Below, piece by piece: positions 48,295 through 57,176 of a stretch of DNA of 64,000 nt. The DNA comes from CAMDHY01 sp046156265 (GTDB lineage: Bacteria > Pseudomonadota > Alphaproteobacteria > Rhizobiales > Segnochrobactraceae): NCBI RefSeq assembly GCF_046156265.1, contig NZ_JAWDIR010000044.1, forward strand, positions 248,001-312,000. Direction: 5' to 3'. How positions within the stretch are numbered: the first letter of the stretch is position 1; every line of letters begins with the position of its first letter. A program made the translations under genes and the position numbers. The notes beneath the pieces were generated by a model, which ran no database searches, was not told where the DNA came from, and saw only the letters and a list, made by a program, of their open reading frames with translations.

Positions 48295-49614
48295 GTGACG
48301 GACGAGGCGCTCTCGGCGCTCGATGGCGGCCGGCTCGCCGACAACGTCGTGCTGTTCGCCCGCGCGCTGCGCAAGGCGGGGATGCGGGTCGGGCCGGCGG
48401 CGGTGATCGACGCCATCCGCGCCGTCGAGGTGGCCGGCATCACGCGCCGCGACGACCTCTACTGGACGCTCAACGCCGTCTTCGTCACCCGCCACGACCA
48501 GCAGGTCGTCTTCGACGCGGCCTTCCACGCCTTCTGGCGGGCGCGTGGGCTGGTCGACAAGATGATCGCCATGCTGTCGCCGGTGGCGCCGCCGCGCCCG
48601 GCGGCGGAGGAGCCCAAGGCCGCCCAGCGCCGCGTCGCCGAGGCATTGGCGGCGACCCGGCGCGAGCGCCCGCAGCAGGAGAAGCCGCGCGTCGAGGTCG
48701 ACGCGACGCTCACCGTCTCCGGCAAGGAAGTCCTGCAACGCCGTGATTTCGCTCAGATGTCGGCCGCCGAGATCAACGCCGCCATCGCTGCGGTGCGGAC
48801 CCTCGCCGTCGAGCTTGAGCACGTCGAGACGCGGCGGCTGGTGGCGGCGAACCGCGGCCGCATGGTTGATCCGCGCCGCACGATGCGCCAGTCGCTGCGT
48901 GGCGGCGGCGGCGCCATCCGGCTCGCCTTCCGCCGCCGCCAGGAGACGCTGCCGCCGATCGTGGCGCTGATCGACATCTCCGGCTCGATGAGCCAGTACA
49001 CCCGCGTCTTCCTGCACTTCATGCACGCGCTCGCCGAGACGCGCGGCCACGTCTCGACCTTCGTGTTCGGCACGCGGCTCACCAACGTCACCCGCCAGCT
49101 CGCGCGGAAAGACCCCGACGAGGCGCTGGCGGCGCTGACCGGCCACGTCTCCGACTGGTCGGGCGGCACCCGCATCGCCACCGCGCTGCGCGCCTTCAAC
49201 CGCGACTGGTCGCGGCGCGTCCTGCACGGCGGGCCGATCGTGCTCCTCGTCACCGACGGGCTCGAGCGCGATTCGGACGAGGACCTGGCGCAGGAGATGG
49301 ACCGGCTGCACCGCTCCTGCCGGCGGCTGATCTGGCTGAACCCGCTGCTGCGCTTCGAGGGCTTCGAGCCGCGGGCGCGCGGCATCCGCGAGATGCTGCC
49401 GCACGTCGACGAGTTCCGCCCCGTCCACTCGCTCGATGCGGTGGCCGACCTCTGCCGGGCGCTCGGCCGCGCCGGTGCGGCCGGCCCGATCGACCCGCGC
49501 GCATGGCTCGCCGGATCGGTGCCGGCCCGTCCGTCGCGGTTGACAAGCCCGCCTTCGCGGACCCAAGAGAGCCGCGCGGGGAACGAGAACCGCGCGGGGA
49601 CCGCCGCCGGCTGA
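48295..49614 (+). CDS. VWA-domain protein, CoxE-like partner of MoxR
   Basis: A 439-residue protein. The N-terminal helical half (LADNVVLFARALRKAGMRVGPA) and basic middle match CoxE-type proteins. The C-terminal half is a von Willebrand A domain with a complete MIDAS start DISGSMSQY, Thr in DWSGGTRIATAL and Asp in LVTDGLERDSDED. It binds Mg and probably a client protein, working with the MoxR ATPase just upstream. The GTG at 48295 follows GGAG. The last 30 residues are polar and unstructured. The Stf0 gene starts 50 bases later. Confidence 0.88.
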   Translation: MTDEALSALDGGRLADNVVLFARALRKAGMRVGPAAVIDAIRAVEVAGITRRDDLYWTLNAVFVTRHDQQVVFDAAFHAFWRARGLVDKMIAMLSPVAPPRPAAEEPKAAQRRVAEALAATRRERPQQEKPRVEVDATLTVSGKEVLQRRDFAQMSAAEINAAIAAVRTLAVELEHVETRRLVAANRGRMVDPRRTMRQSLRGGGGAIRLAFRRRQETLPPIVALIDISGSMSQYTRVFLHFMHALAETRGHVSTFVFGTRLTNVTRQLARKDPDEALAALTGHVSDWSGGTRIATALRAFNRDWSRRVLHGGPIVLLVTDGLERDSDEDLAQEMDRLHRSCRRLIWLNPLLRFEGFEPRARGIREMLPHVDEFRPVHSLDAVADLCRALGRAGAAGPIDPRAWLAGSVPARPSRLTSPPSRTQESRAGNENRAGTAAG

Positions 49615-49664
49615 GGCGGCAGAGCGCCCGGGCGGCCGTGGCAGCGACCAGACGAGGATCGTGC

Positions 49665-50399
49665 ATGTCGGAAGCCGACCAGTTCGGAGAGAGCTTCGAC
49701 TTCCCGCCGTTCGAGGGGCAGCCGAAGGTCTATCTGATCGCCTCCTCGCAGCGCACGGGCAGCCACTATCTCTGCCACCTGTTCTTCTCGACCGGCCGGC
49801 TCGGCAGCCCGTTCGAGTATTTCCACCGCCGCAACTTCAAGACCTTCCGCAAGCGCTTCCAGACGAAGCGGCCCGAGCCGACGATGCGCAAGCTGATGGA
49901 AATGCGCACCAGCCCGAACGGCTGGTTCGGCATCAAGGCGCACTGGGGCCAGTTCTCGAACCGCGAGGACCTCGGCTTCGAGCCCTCGCTCGTGCCGGTG
50001 GATCGCTACGTCTACCTGAAGCGGCGCGACCAGGTGCTGCAGGCGATCTCGCGCTCGATCGCGGTCCAGACGCAGCAGTGGATGAGCCACTACGAGAAGG
50101 CCGGCGAGCCGGTCTACGAGTTCGCCGATCTCGACGAGCACCTGCGTTCGGTGCGCGCCGGCTATGAGAAGTGGGAGCGTTACTTCGCCGCGAACGGCAT
50201 CGAGCCGCTGACGATGTACTACGAGGACCTGTGCACCGACCCGGTCGGCGAGGTGCAGCGGGCGCTCGCCTTCTTCGGCGAGCCGACCGACATCCAGGAA
50301 CTGAAGGCCTTCACCCAGCGCCAGGCGACCGACCTCAACCACGCCTGGAAGCAGCGCTACCTCGACGATCTGGAAAAGGCCGGCCGCGAACTGGTCTGA
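49665..50399 (+). CDS. Stf0-family sulfotransferase
   Basis: A 244-residue PAPS-dependent sulfotransferase. The 5'-phosphosulfate loop is seen in LIASSQRTGSHYLCHLF; FYF-like SPFEYFHRRNF, GIKAHWGQF and the 3'-phosphate region LKRRDQVLQAISRSIAVQTQ fit Stf0, which in mycobacteria sulfates trehalose at position 2. The C-terminus MYYEDLCTDPVGEVQRALAFFG is also typical. The substrate here may be trehalose, another glycan or a small hydroxyl compound. It follows the MoxR/VWA pair closely, but functional linkage is unproven. Confidence 0.88.
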   Translation: MSEADQFGESFDFPPFEGQPKVYLIASSQRTGSHYLCHLFFSTGRLGSPFEYFHRRNFKTFRKRFQTKRPEPTMRKLMEMRTSPNGWFGIKAHWGQFSNREDLGFEPSLVPVDRYVYLKRRDQVLQAISRSIAVQTQQWMSHYEKAGEPVYEFADLDEHLRSVRAGYEKWERYFAANGIEPLTMYYEDLCTDPVGEVQRALAFFGEPTDIQELKAFTQRQATDLNHAWKQRYLDDLEKAGRELV

Positions 50400-50415
50400 A
50401 CGCCAGACCAGTTCG
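50387..50415. terminator. Bidirectional hairpin between convergent genes
   Basis: A perfect 12-bp inverted repeat CGAACTGGTCTG / CAGACCAGTTCG with a 5-base loop overlaps the Stf0 stop codon and ends 14 bases before the stop of the converging oxidoreductase gene. There is no T-run on either side, so termination strength is uncertain. Confidence 0.5.
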
Positions 50416-50429
50416 ATCGCTGCCGGTCG

Positions 50430-52874
50430 TCAGGCCATCACCCGCGCCGATCTCGGGTCGTAGAACGGCTCAAGGGCGATCGTCGCTGGCACCTTCACCG
50501 ACGCTACGTCCAGCTCGTAGGTGCCGGTCGTCAGCCAGGCGTCGTCGATGCCGTCGGCGTGGCGGACGTAGCCGTAGCCGAGGTTCTTCCCCACCGTGTA
50601 GCCATAGCCGCCGCTCGACAGGTAGCCGACCGGCACGCCGTTCCGGTAGATCGTCTCGCGCCCGAGCAGCACCACGTCCGCGTCATCGACGGCAAAGCCG
50701 ACGAAGCGCTTCGGCAGCGGCCGGCCCTGTCGCTCCACCAGCGCGTCGCGGCCGAGGAAGGGCACGTTGCTCTTCAGCTTCACCGACCAGCCGAGGCTGG
50801 CCTCATAGGGGGTGTGGTCGGGGGAGATGTCGGCGCCCCAGACGCGGTAGCCCTTCTCGAGCCGGAGCGAGTCCATCGCCCGGTAGCCGGCGTTGGCGAT
50901 GCCGTGGGCTGCCCCCGCGGCCATCAGCGCGTCGTAGACGGCCGCCATGTGCTCGCGCGGCATGTGCAGCTCGTAGCCGAGCTCGCCGACAAAGGTGAGC
51001 CGCAGCGCCCGCACTTTGGCGTCGCCGATCGAAAGCTCCTGGTGGGTGTAGAAGGGGAAGGCGGCGTTGGAGACATCCGCGTCCGTCACCGCAGCGAGCA
51101 CGTCGCGCGCCCGCGGCCCCATCAGGGCGAGCACGCCGTTCCGTTCGGTGATGTCCTCGAACGTCACCCGGGCGCCGTCCGGCACCGAGCGATTCAGCAC
51201 GTCGACGTCGTGGGTGCGGAAGCCGGTGCCGATGACGACGTAGTAGGCCTCGGGCGACAGCCGCGCGAGCACCAGGTCGGCCTCGATGCCGCCGCGGGTG
51301 TTGAGCAGCGTCGTGTAGATGAGCTTGCCGGGCGCGCGACGGACGTCGTTGGCGCACGCCCACGACAGCACCGCCTCGGCATCCGGCCCGGTCACCATCA
51401 GCTTGGCGAACGAGGTCTGGTCGAACAGGCCGACGCGCTCGCGCACCGCCCTGTGTTCCTCGCCGACGTGGGGGAACCAGTTCTGCCGGCCGAACGAGTA
51501 GCGGTCGACCGGCTCGACGCCTGCCGGCGCGAACCAGTTCGGCCGCTCCCAGCCGAGCTTGGAGCCGAAGCAGGCGCCGGACGCCTTCAGCCGCTCGTAG
51601 ATCGGCGAGGTGAGGGTGGGGCGGGCCGAGGCGTATTCCTCGAATGGCCAGACGATCGTGTAGTGCTTGCCGTACATCTCGAGCGTACGGGTGCGCACCC
51701 AGGTGTCGTCCTCCTGGACGCGCGAGAAGCGGCGGATGTCGACGGGCCAGAGGTCGAGGGGCGGGTCGCCGGTCAGCACCCACTCGGCGAGCGCCCAGCC
51801 GGCGCCGCCGCCGGACGCGATGCCGAAGGCGTTGAAGCCGGCGCCGACGAAGAAGTTCCGCACCTCCGGCGCCTCGCCGAGGATGAAGTTGCCGTCGGGC
51901 GTGAAGCTCTCGGGGCCGTTCAGCAGCTGGCGGATGCCGGCGGTGCCGAGCGACGGGCAGCGGGCGAGCGCCTGCTCGGTGATCTGCTCGAAGTGCTCCC
52001 AGTTCGATTCGAGCAGCGAGAAGTGGAAGCCGCGCGGGATGCCGTCGACCGCCCACGGGATCGGGTTCGGCTCGTAGCCGCCCATGACGAGGCCGCCGAC
52101 GTCCTCCTTGAAGTAGATCAGCCGGTCGGGATCGCGCAGCGTCGGCAGGTTCGACGGCACGCCGAACGGCTCGGAGATCAGGTATTGGTGCTCGACCGAG
52201 CAGAGCGGCACGTTCACCCCGGCGAGCCGGCCGACCTCGCGCGCCCACTGGCCGGCGCAGTTCACCACCTTCTCGCAGGCGATGCGCCCGGCGTCCGTGA
52301 CGACGGCGACGACGCGGCCGTCCTTCACCTCGATGGCGGTGACGGCGGTGTCCTCGATGACGCGCACGCCGCGCATGCGGGCGCCCTTCGCTAAGGCCTG
52401 GGTGATGTCGGAGGGGTTCGCCTGGCCGTCGGTCGGCAGGAAAGCGGCGCCGACGAGGTCGCTCTCGTCCATCAGCGGCCAGAGGTCCTTCGCCTCCGAC
52501 GGCGTCAGCAGGTGCATCTCGAGGCCGAAGGAGCGGGCGGTGGTCGCCTGCCGCTTGATCTCGATCATCCGCTCCGGGTTGCAGGCGAGCCGCAGCCCGC
52601 CGTTCATCTTCCAGCCGGTGGCGAGCCCGGTCTCGGCCTCCAGCGTGTCGTAGAGCTCGACCGAGTGCTTCAGGAGCCGCGTGACGTTCGCCGACGAGCG
52701 CAACTGGCCGACGAGGCCGGCGGCGTGGAAGGTCGAGCCGGAGGTGAGCTTGGCGCGCTCGAGCAGCACCACGTCCTTCGCGCCGGCCTTGGCGAGGTGG
52801 TAGGCGGTGCTGCAGCCGACGATGCCACCGCCGATGACGACGATCTCGGCATGGCTCGGAAGGGGAGCGGTCAT
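50430..52874 (-). CDS. Dimethylglycine/sarcosine dehydrogenase-like flavoprotein (DAO-FAO-GcvT)
   Basis: An 814-residue enzyme with an N-terminal FAD-binding DAO domain (VVIGGGIVGCSTAYHL; His50 in STFHAAGLVG aligns with the His that covalently holds FAD in dimethylglycine dehydrogenase), a central FAO_M linker and a C-terminal GcvT-like tetrahydrofolate domain (~residues 430-814, LNTRGGIEADLVLARLSPEA). The expected reaction is oxidative N-demethylation of dimethylglycine or sarcosine with transfer of the one-carbon unit to tetrahydrofolate, or release of formaldehyde. The start overlaps the stop of the choline-kinase-like gene in ATGA. The neighbouring betaine-binding protein supports a choline/betaine route. 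Confidence 0.9.
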   Translation of the reverse strand: MTAPLPSHAEIVVIGGGIVGCSTAYHLAKAGAKDVVLLERAKLTSGSTFHAAGLVGQLRSSANVTRLLKHSVELYDTLEAETGLATGWKMNGGLRLACNPERMIEIKRQATTARSFGLEMHLLTPSEAKDLWPLMDESDLVGAAFLPTDGQANPSDITQALAKGARMRGVRVIEDTAVTAIEVKDGRVVAVVTDAGRIACEKVVNCAGQWAREVGRLAGVNVPLCSVEHQYLISEPFGVPSNLPTLRDPDRLIYFKEDVGGLVMGGYEPNPIPWAVDGIPRGFHFSLLESNWEHFEQITEQALARCPSLGTAGIRQLLNGPESFTPDGNFILGEAPEVRNFFVGAGFNAFGIASGGGAGWALAEWVLTGDPPLDLWPVDIRRFSRVQEDDTWVRTRTLEMYGKHYTIVWPFEEYASARPTLTSPIYERLKASGACFGSKLGWERPNWFAPAGVEPVDRYSFGRQNWFPHVGEEHRAVRERVGLFDQTSFAKLMVTGPDAEAVLSWACANDVRRAPGKLIYTTLLNTRGGIEADLVLARLSPEAYYVVIGTGFRTHDVDVLNRSVPDGARVTFEDITERNGVLALMGPRARDVLAAVTDADVSNAAFPFYTHQELSIGDAKVRALRLTFVGELGYELHMPREHMAAVYDALMAAGAAHGIANAGYRAMDSLRLEKGYRVWGADISPDHTPYEASLGWSVKLKSNVPFLGRDALVERQGRPLPKRFVGFAVDDADVVLLGRETIYRNGVPVGYLSSGGYGYTVGKNLGYGYVRHADGIDDAWLTTGTYELDVASVKVPATIALEPFYDPRSARVMA

Positions 52875-53764
52875 CGGGTCTCCGTGGCGGTGAAGTCGGC
52901 CCACGCGCGCTCGAAGCGGCCGAGATAGTCCTCGGTGTAGGCGACGTAGTCGAAGTCGAGGGTGGAGTGGTGCTCCGACACGCCGCCCCACAGCGCCTCG
53001 CGGAGCAGCGAGGCGCAGCGCATGGCGCGGAAGGAGCGGTCGAGGCCGGCGTCAGGCCTGTGCCCGAAATAGGCCTCGAGCAGCCAGGCGTCCTCCTCCG
53101 GCGAGAAGCCGTTGTTGGAGGAGAGGTTGGCAAGGTCGAACAGCGGGCTGTCGAAGCCGGCATAGTCCCAGTCGATCAGCCAGAGCCGCTCCCCGTCGTC
53201 CATCAGGTTGCCCGGCAAGAGGTCGTTGTGGCCGAAGACGATGCGCACCGGCCCGACCGCGAGCTCCAGCCGCTCGGCGATGCCGTCGAGGCGGGGCAGG
53301 GCGGGGACGAGGCGGCTCTCGACGTCCCGCAAGGCGCCGGCGTAGCCGCGGATCACCTGGAACGGCCAGAAGATCAGCGACGGCCCGCGCAGGTACTTCG
53401 GCACCTCGGTGTGGCAGCGCCGGATCAGCTCGACGATGCGGCCGCGGTTTTCGGGCGCGCGCACCATGCCGGGATCGAAGGTGACGCCGTCGATGTGGCG
53501 CGTCACCAGCACCCCCGGCTCGGCGTGGACGACCTCCGGCGACAGCCCGGCGGCGTGGGCGGCGCGGGCGGCGGAGAGCTCGTTGAAGCGCATCACCCCA
53601 TGCACGGGGATGTCGTCGCCGAGGCGGGCGACGAAGCGGCCCTTCACCGTGTCGGTGACGACGAAGTTGCGGTTGGTGATGCCGCCGCCGAGCGGGGCGA
53701 TCTCGACCGCACCGCTCCAGCACGACAGCCGCGCGACGCGGTCGATGGCGTCCGCCTCGGTCAT
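52871..53764 (-). CDS. Choline/ethanolamine kinase-like phosphotransferase
   Basis: A 297-residue kinase of the aminoglycoside phosphotransferase/choline kinase fold. The N-terminal lobe has GGGITNRNFVV (nucleotide loop) and VARLGDD with the ATP-binding Lys position replaced or shifted to Arg. The catalytic loop is FGHNDLLPGNLM (Brenner motif) and the metal Asp lies in LIDWDYAGFDSP; LLREALWGGVSEHHS resembles the choline-kinase C-terminus. It would phosphorylate choline, ethanolamine or a related amino-alcohol. It sits 37 bases after the binding-protein gene and overlaps the flavoprotein gene, so all three form one operon. Confidence 0.85.
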   Translation of the reverse strand: MTEADAIDRVARLSCWSGAVEIAPLGGGITNRNFVVTDTVKGRFVARLGDDIPVHGVMRFNELSAARAAHAAGLSPEVVHAEPGVLVTRHIDGVTFDPGMVRAPENRGRIVELIRRCHTEVPKYLRGPSLIFWPFQVIRGYAGALRDVESRLVPALPRLDGIAERLELAVGPVRIVFGHNDLLPGNLMDDGERLWLIDWDYAGFDSPLFDLANLSSNNGFSPEEDAWLLEAYFGHRPDAGLDRSFRAMRCASLLREALWGGVSEHHSTLDFDYVAYTEDYLGRFERAWADFTATETR

Positions 53765-53801
53765 CGGCGCACGGGCCCATCGACTGCGGGACGGCGGCTC
53801 C

Positions 53802-54818
53802 TCAATCGAGCCACGACTTCCAGACCGACGCGTTCCGGTCGAGCCACTCGTCCACGACCGTGTCGATGTCCACCCCGTCGACCTCGACCCGGGCGATCAG
53901 TTCCCCCATCTCGTCGTTGGAGATGCGAAAGGCGCCGACCGCCTGCGCCGGCACCGGCCAGCGCTCTGCCAGGTCGGCCGCGCCGACCTTCCAGATCGGG
54001 CCCGACGGCTTGCCGCAGTCGTAGCGCTGCTCGGCGTAGCACTCTTCGGTGAACTTCGGGAACGCCACCCACTCGCCGTCGAAGCGGGCCGGAGCCCAGT
54101 GGGGCGCGTAGACCCACAGAAGCACCGGCTGGCGCTTGGCGGTGGCCGACTTCAGGGTGGCGTAGAGATCGGCCTCGGTGTCGGCGTGCATCACCTCGAA
54201 TTCGAGGCCGAGGGCCGCGACCCGCTCCTCGTCGAAGCCTCCCCAGGTCACCGGTCCGCCGAGATAGCGGCCCCTCGGCGCCGTTTCCGGCACCGCGAAC
54301 ATCGAGGCACACGCGTTGAGGGCCTGCCAGTCCGGCAGGCCGGGACAGCGCTCCTTGGCGTAGGCGGGAAACCACCACTCCTCCCGTGCGATCATGCCGG
54401 TCTCGCCGAGGATGCCGACATTCCCGGCCGCAACCGCGTCCTCAAGGGCCGCCATGCCGGCCGTCGACCAGTACTCCATGGCGACGTCGATGCGGCCCGC
54501 CGCGATCTCCTCCAACTGGTCCATGTAGTTGACGTCGACATACTCGACCCGAAAACCGGCCCTGGTGAGGATCGTACCGACGATGCGCGTCGTGATGCGC
54601 TGGCCGGTCCAGTCATTGAGGGCGAACCGGATCCCGCTCTGGCTGCCGGCCGAAACAGACCCGACCATCAGCCCCGAAAAGACCAGACAAAGGCAAGCGC
54701 ACACCAGGCCGGCGGCCGCCACCATGCGACGCCCCCCAGGCTTTGACGGGCCTGCAGCCCCTTCCTCGCGGCGGCGCGCAACCCCCCGGTGCGCCCGCCG
54801 CCATTTCGCCGGCGACAT
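53802..54818 (-). CDS. Glycine betaine/choline-type ABC substrate-binding protein (OpuAC domain)
   Basis: A 338-residue periplasmic binding protein. A basic N-region of about 30 residues is followed by a hydrophobic signal core (AAGLVCACLCLVFSGLMVG). The OpuAC-type body has NDWTGQRITTRIVGTILTRA, MEYWSTAGM, WEEWWFP-like EEWWFPAYA and PVLLWVYAPHW, whose Trp/Tyr residues could form the aromatic cage for a trimethylammonium group. A start at 54818 has GAGGGGA upstream; ATG at 54725 would give a more usual signal peptide. No permease or ATPase gene is beside it. It is the first gene of the betaine-type operon, divergent from the DeoR gene. Confidence 0.85.
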   Translation of the reverse strand: MSPAKWRRAHRGVARRREEGAAGPSKPGGRRMVAAAGLVCACLCLVFSGLMVGSVSAGSQSGIRFALNDWTGQRITTRIVGTILTRAGFRVEYVDVNYMDQLEEIAAGRIDVAMEYWSTAGMAALEDAVAAGNVGILGETGMIAREEWWFPAYAKERCPGLPDWQALNACASMFAVPETAPRGRYLGGPVTWGGFDEERVAALGLEFEVMHADTEADLYATLKSATAKRQPVLLWVYAPHWAPARFDGEWVAFPKFTEECYAEQRYDCGKPSGPIWKVGAADLAERWPVPAQAVGAFRISNDEMGELIARVEVDGVDIDTVVDEWLDRNASVWKSWLD

Positions 54819-54899
54819 CGTCCCCTCTTCCGCGCCACCCCTGGCGCATCTCCGAGCCCCCGATCAGGATGCCTTCCTGTCTTCGGTGTGACAAGCTGC

Positions 54900-54929
54900 A
54901 TTCCCACATCAAAATCCACAATTCCCACA
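54900..54929. promoter_or_regulatory. Probable DeoR operator: direct repeats in the divergent promoter region
   Basis: ATTCCCACA occurs at 54900-54908 and again at 54921-54929, 21 bases apart (two helical turns), with a partial AATCCACA copy between. The stretch is AT-richer than its surroundings and lies between the divergent binding-protein and DeoR genes. DeoR-family repressors commonly bind direct repeats. Confidence 0.5.
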
Positions 54930-54952
54930 CGGAACCCGCAGGACCCAAGCCG

Positions 54953-55750
54953 ATGGCGCCCGATCGCCCGACAGAGGTCGTCCTCGATGGCCGGCTCAGC
55001 CCCCGCCAGGCGGAGATCCTCCGCCTCGTCCGGAGCCTCGGCAGGTTCGCCATCGCCGACCTCGCCACGCATCTCGCGGTGTCGGAGGAGACGGTGCGGC
55101 GCGACGTGCGCCCGATGGCGGCGAGGGGGGTCGTGCGCAAGCTCCACGGCGCCGTGGCGGTCGCGGCCGCCACCACCGAGCCGCCGCTGTCGCGCCGCAT
55201 GCAGGAGAATGTCGAGGCGAAGCAGCGCATCGCCGCCGCCGCCTCAGCCCAGATCGAGGACGGCGATTCGGTGATGCTCGACACCGGCTCGACGACGATC
55301 TTCGTCGCCCGCGCGCTGGCGCGGCGGCAGCGACTGATCGTCGTGACGAACTCGACCGAGGTGGCGCGCGTGCTGGCGCAGACCGACGGCTCGCGCGTCT
55401 TCCTCGCCGGCGGCGAGATCCGCGGCGACGACGCCGCCGTGTTCGGGCCGCAGACGGCGGCCTTCGTCGGCCAGTTCGTCGCCCGCACCGCCATCCTCTC
55501 GATCGGCGGTATCGACCCCGTGCACGGCCTCACCGACTATCACGTCGGCGAGGCGGAGTTCTCGCGAGCGGTCATCCCGCAGGTCGACCGCGTCATCGTC
55601 GTCGCAGACAGCACCAAGTTCCAGCGCCGCGGCTTCGCGCGGGTCTGCGGCTTCGAGAGCATCGACATGGTCATCACCGATGCAGCGCCGCCCGCCGACA
55701 CGGCCGCCCGCCTCGCCGAGGCCGGCGTCACGGTGCTGGTGGTCGACTGA
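54953..55750 (+). CDS. DeoR/GlpR-family transcriptional regulator
   Basis: A 265-residue repressor. The N-terminal DeoR helix-turn-helix is RFAIADLATHLAVSEETVRRD; the C-terminal sugar-phosphate-type sensor domain has MLDTGSTTIFVA, VVTNSTEVARVL, LAGGEIR and VVADSTKFQRRGF. These usually bind a phosphorylated metabolite; phosphocholine from the kinase encoded across the promoter would be a natural guess, which is inference. The ATG at 54953 follows AGGA; a longer in-frame extension crosses the operator repeats and is rejected. It is divergent from the betaine-type operon. Confidence 0.9.
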   Translation: MAPDRPTEVVLDGRLSPRQAEILRLVRSLGRFAIADLATHLAVSEETVRRDVRPMAARGVVRKLHGAVAVAAATTEPPLSRRMQENVEAKQRIAAAASAQIEDGDSVMLDTGSTTIFVARALARRQRLIVVTNSTEVARVLAQTDGSRVFLAGGEIRGDDAAVFGPQTAAFVGQFVARTAILSIGGIDPVHGLTDYHVGEAEFSRAVIPQVDRVIVVADSTKFQRRGFARVCGFESIDMVITDAAPPADTAARLAEAGVTVLVVD

Positions 55751-55896
55751 GGAACGGCGGTCGTTCTGGCGGCAGGACTCCCTCCGGACGACCGCGGCGA
55801 ACCACGGCGGCCGCGATGGTTCGCGCTTCGGGCCGGGTGCCGGTCGTGCTAGTCGCCTCCATCATCCGTACGTCCGTATGAGGGAGCCGACCGTCG

Positions 55897-56961
55897 ATGT
55901 CCCAGCCGAAGAACCGCTACGGCCGCACGGCGGCGCGCACCCACACGACGCTCGGCCTCGCCCGGCGGCCGTCGACGACCACAGTCGACGTCCACTGCCA
56001 CATCCTCGTGCCCGAGGCGGCGAAGTTCGCCGGCCCGCACGTCGACCTCTCGAAGATCCCGCTCGCCCGCTACGCAGACGCCCTGACGCGCGAAATCAAC
56101 GTCCAGCAGGACGCCGACCGCACCCACGTGATGACCGACGTCGACGCCCGGCTGACGGAGATGGATGCCACCGGCATCGACATCCAGGTCGTCGCGCCGC
56201 TGCCGCCGCAGTGCTACTTCACGGTCGATCCGAAGATCGCCGAGACGGCGCACCGCATGGTCAACGAGGGGGTCGCCGCCTTCGTGGCAAAGCGCCCCGA
56301 CCGCTTCGCCGGCCTCGGCTCGGTCACCCTGCAGGAGCCGGAGCTTGCCGTCGCCGAGCTCGAGACGGTGATGAAGCTCGGCCTGAAAGGCGTGCAGATC
56401 CTGACGAACGTCGGCGGCGAGGAGCTCTCCGATCCCCGTTTCGAGCCCTTCTTCGCCGCCGCCGAGCGGCTCGGCGCCTTCGTCATGCTGCACCCGCTCG
56501 GTTTCACCGAGGGCCAGCGGCTGACGAAGCTCTATCTCAACAACGTCATCGGCAACCCGCTTGAGACGACGCTCGCCGTCCACAACCTGATCATGAACGG
56601 GACGCTGGCGAAGTTTCCGGAACTGAAGGTGCTCGCCGTCCACGGCGGTGGCTATCTCGCGAGCTATTCCGGCCGCATCGACCACGCCTGGGGCGCCCGC
56701 GAGGACGCCCGCGCCGCCCTGCCGCTGCCGCCGACGAGCTATCTGCGGCAGGTCTATCTCGACACGGTGGTCTTCTCCGTCCACCAGCTCGAGTACCTGA
56801 TCGAGGTGTTCGGCGCCGACCGCATCCTGATGGGCACCGACTACCCCTTCGACATGGCCGAGTCCGACCCGGTCGGCCACGTCGCCGCGGTCGAATGGCT
56901 CGAGGAGCGCGACTTCGAGGCGATCTGTGGCGGCAACGCGGTGCGCGCGCTGGGGCTGTGA
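55897..56961 (+). CDS. Amidohydrolase family 2 (ACMSD-like) protein
   Basis: A 354-residue metal-dependent hydrolase or decarboxylase of the amidohydrolase-2 group. The first metal motif is TVDVHCHILVP (HxH), the second metal His lies in FVMLHPLG, and the Asp ligand is in LMGTDYPFDM. VHGGGYLASYSGRIDHAW is typical of the ACMSD / gamma-resorcylate decarboxylase branch. It therefore probably decarboxylates an aromatic or semialdehyde acid; alternatives include lactone hydrolysis. GAGGGAG precedes the ATG. It stands alone, with a palindromic repeat element immediately after it. Confidence 0.85.
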   Translation: MSQPKNRYGRTAARTHTTLGLARRPSTTTVDVHCHILVPEAAKFAGPHVDLSKIPLARYADALTREINVQQDADRTHVMTDVDARLTEMDATGIDIQVVAPLPPQCYFTVDPKIAETAHRMVNEGVAAFVAKRPDRFAGLGSVTLQEPELAVAELETVMKLGLKGVQILTNVGGEELSDPRFEPFFAAAERLGAFVMLHPLGFTEGQRLTKLYLNNVIGNPLETTLAVHNLIMNGTLAKFPELKVLAVHGGGYLASYSGRIDHAWGAREDARAALPLPPTSYLRQVYLDTVVFSVHQLEYLIEVFGADRILMGTDYPFDMAESDPVGHVAAVEWLEERDFEAICGGNAVRALGL

Positions 56962-56970
56962 GGGGTACTT

Positions 56971-57143
56971 TCCCTCCCCCCTCGTGGGGGAGGTGGCCGG
57001 CGAAGCCGGCCGGAGGGGGCGCGGCGCGCAGCGCCGCGTCCGACGCCAGCGATCGATCGCCACCGCCGCACGCCGTCGGCTGCTCCGCCGGCGCCCTCCC
57101 CGGACGGCCTGCGGCGGCCCGACCCTCCCACAGGGGGAGGGTG
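56971..57143. repeat. Intergenic inverted-repeat element, copy 2
   Basis: A GC-rich element bounded by related ends: CCTCCCCC-CTCGT-GGGGGAGG hairpin at 56973-56993 and CCCTCCC/GGGAGGG at ~57123-57141, with a perfect GGCCGGC-GAA-GCCGGCC hairpin at 56995-57011 inside. The right end (GACCCTCCC, then GGGGAGGGTGG) matches the right end of the element at 22683-22853. It lies between convergent genes. Confidence 0.6.
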
Positions 57144-57176
57144 GGTGCACGTCTTTTACGTCTGAGAGATCCGCTC

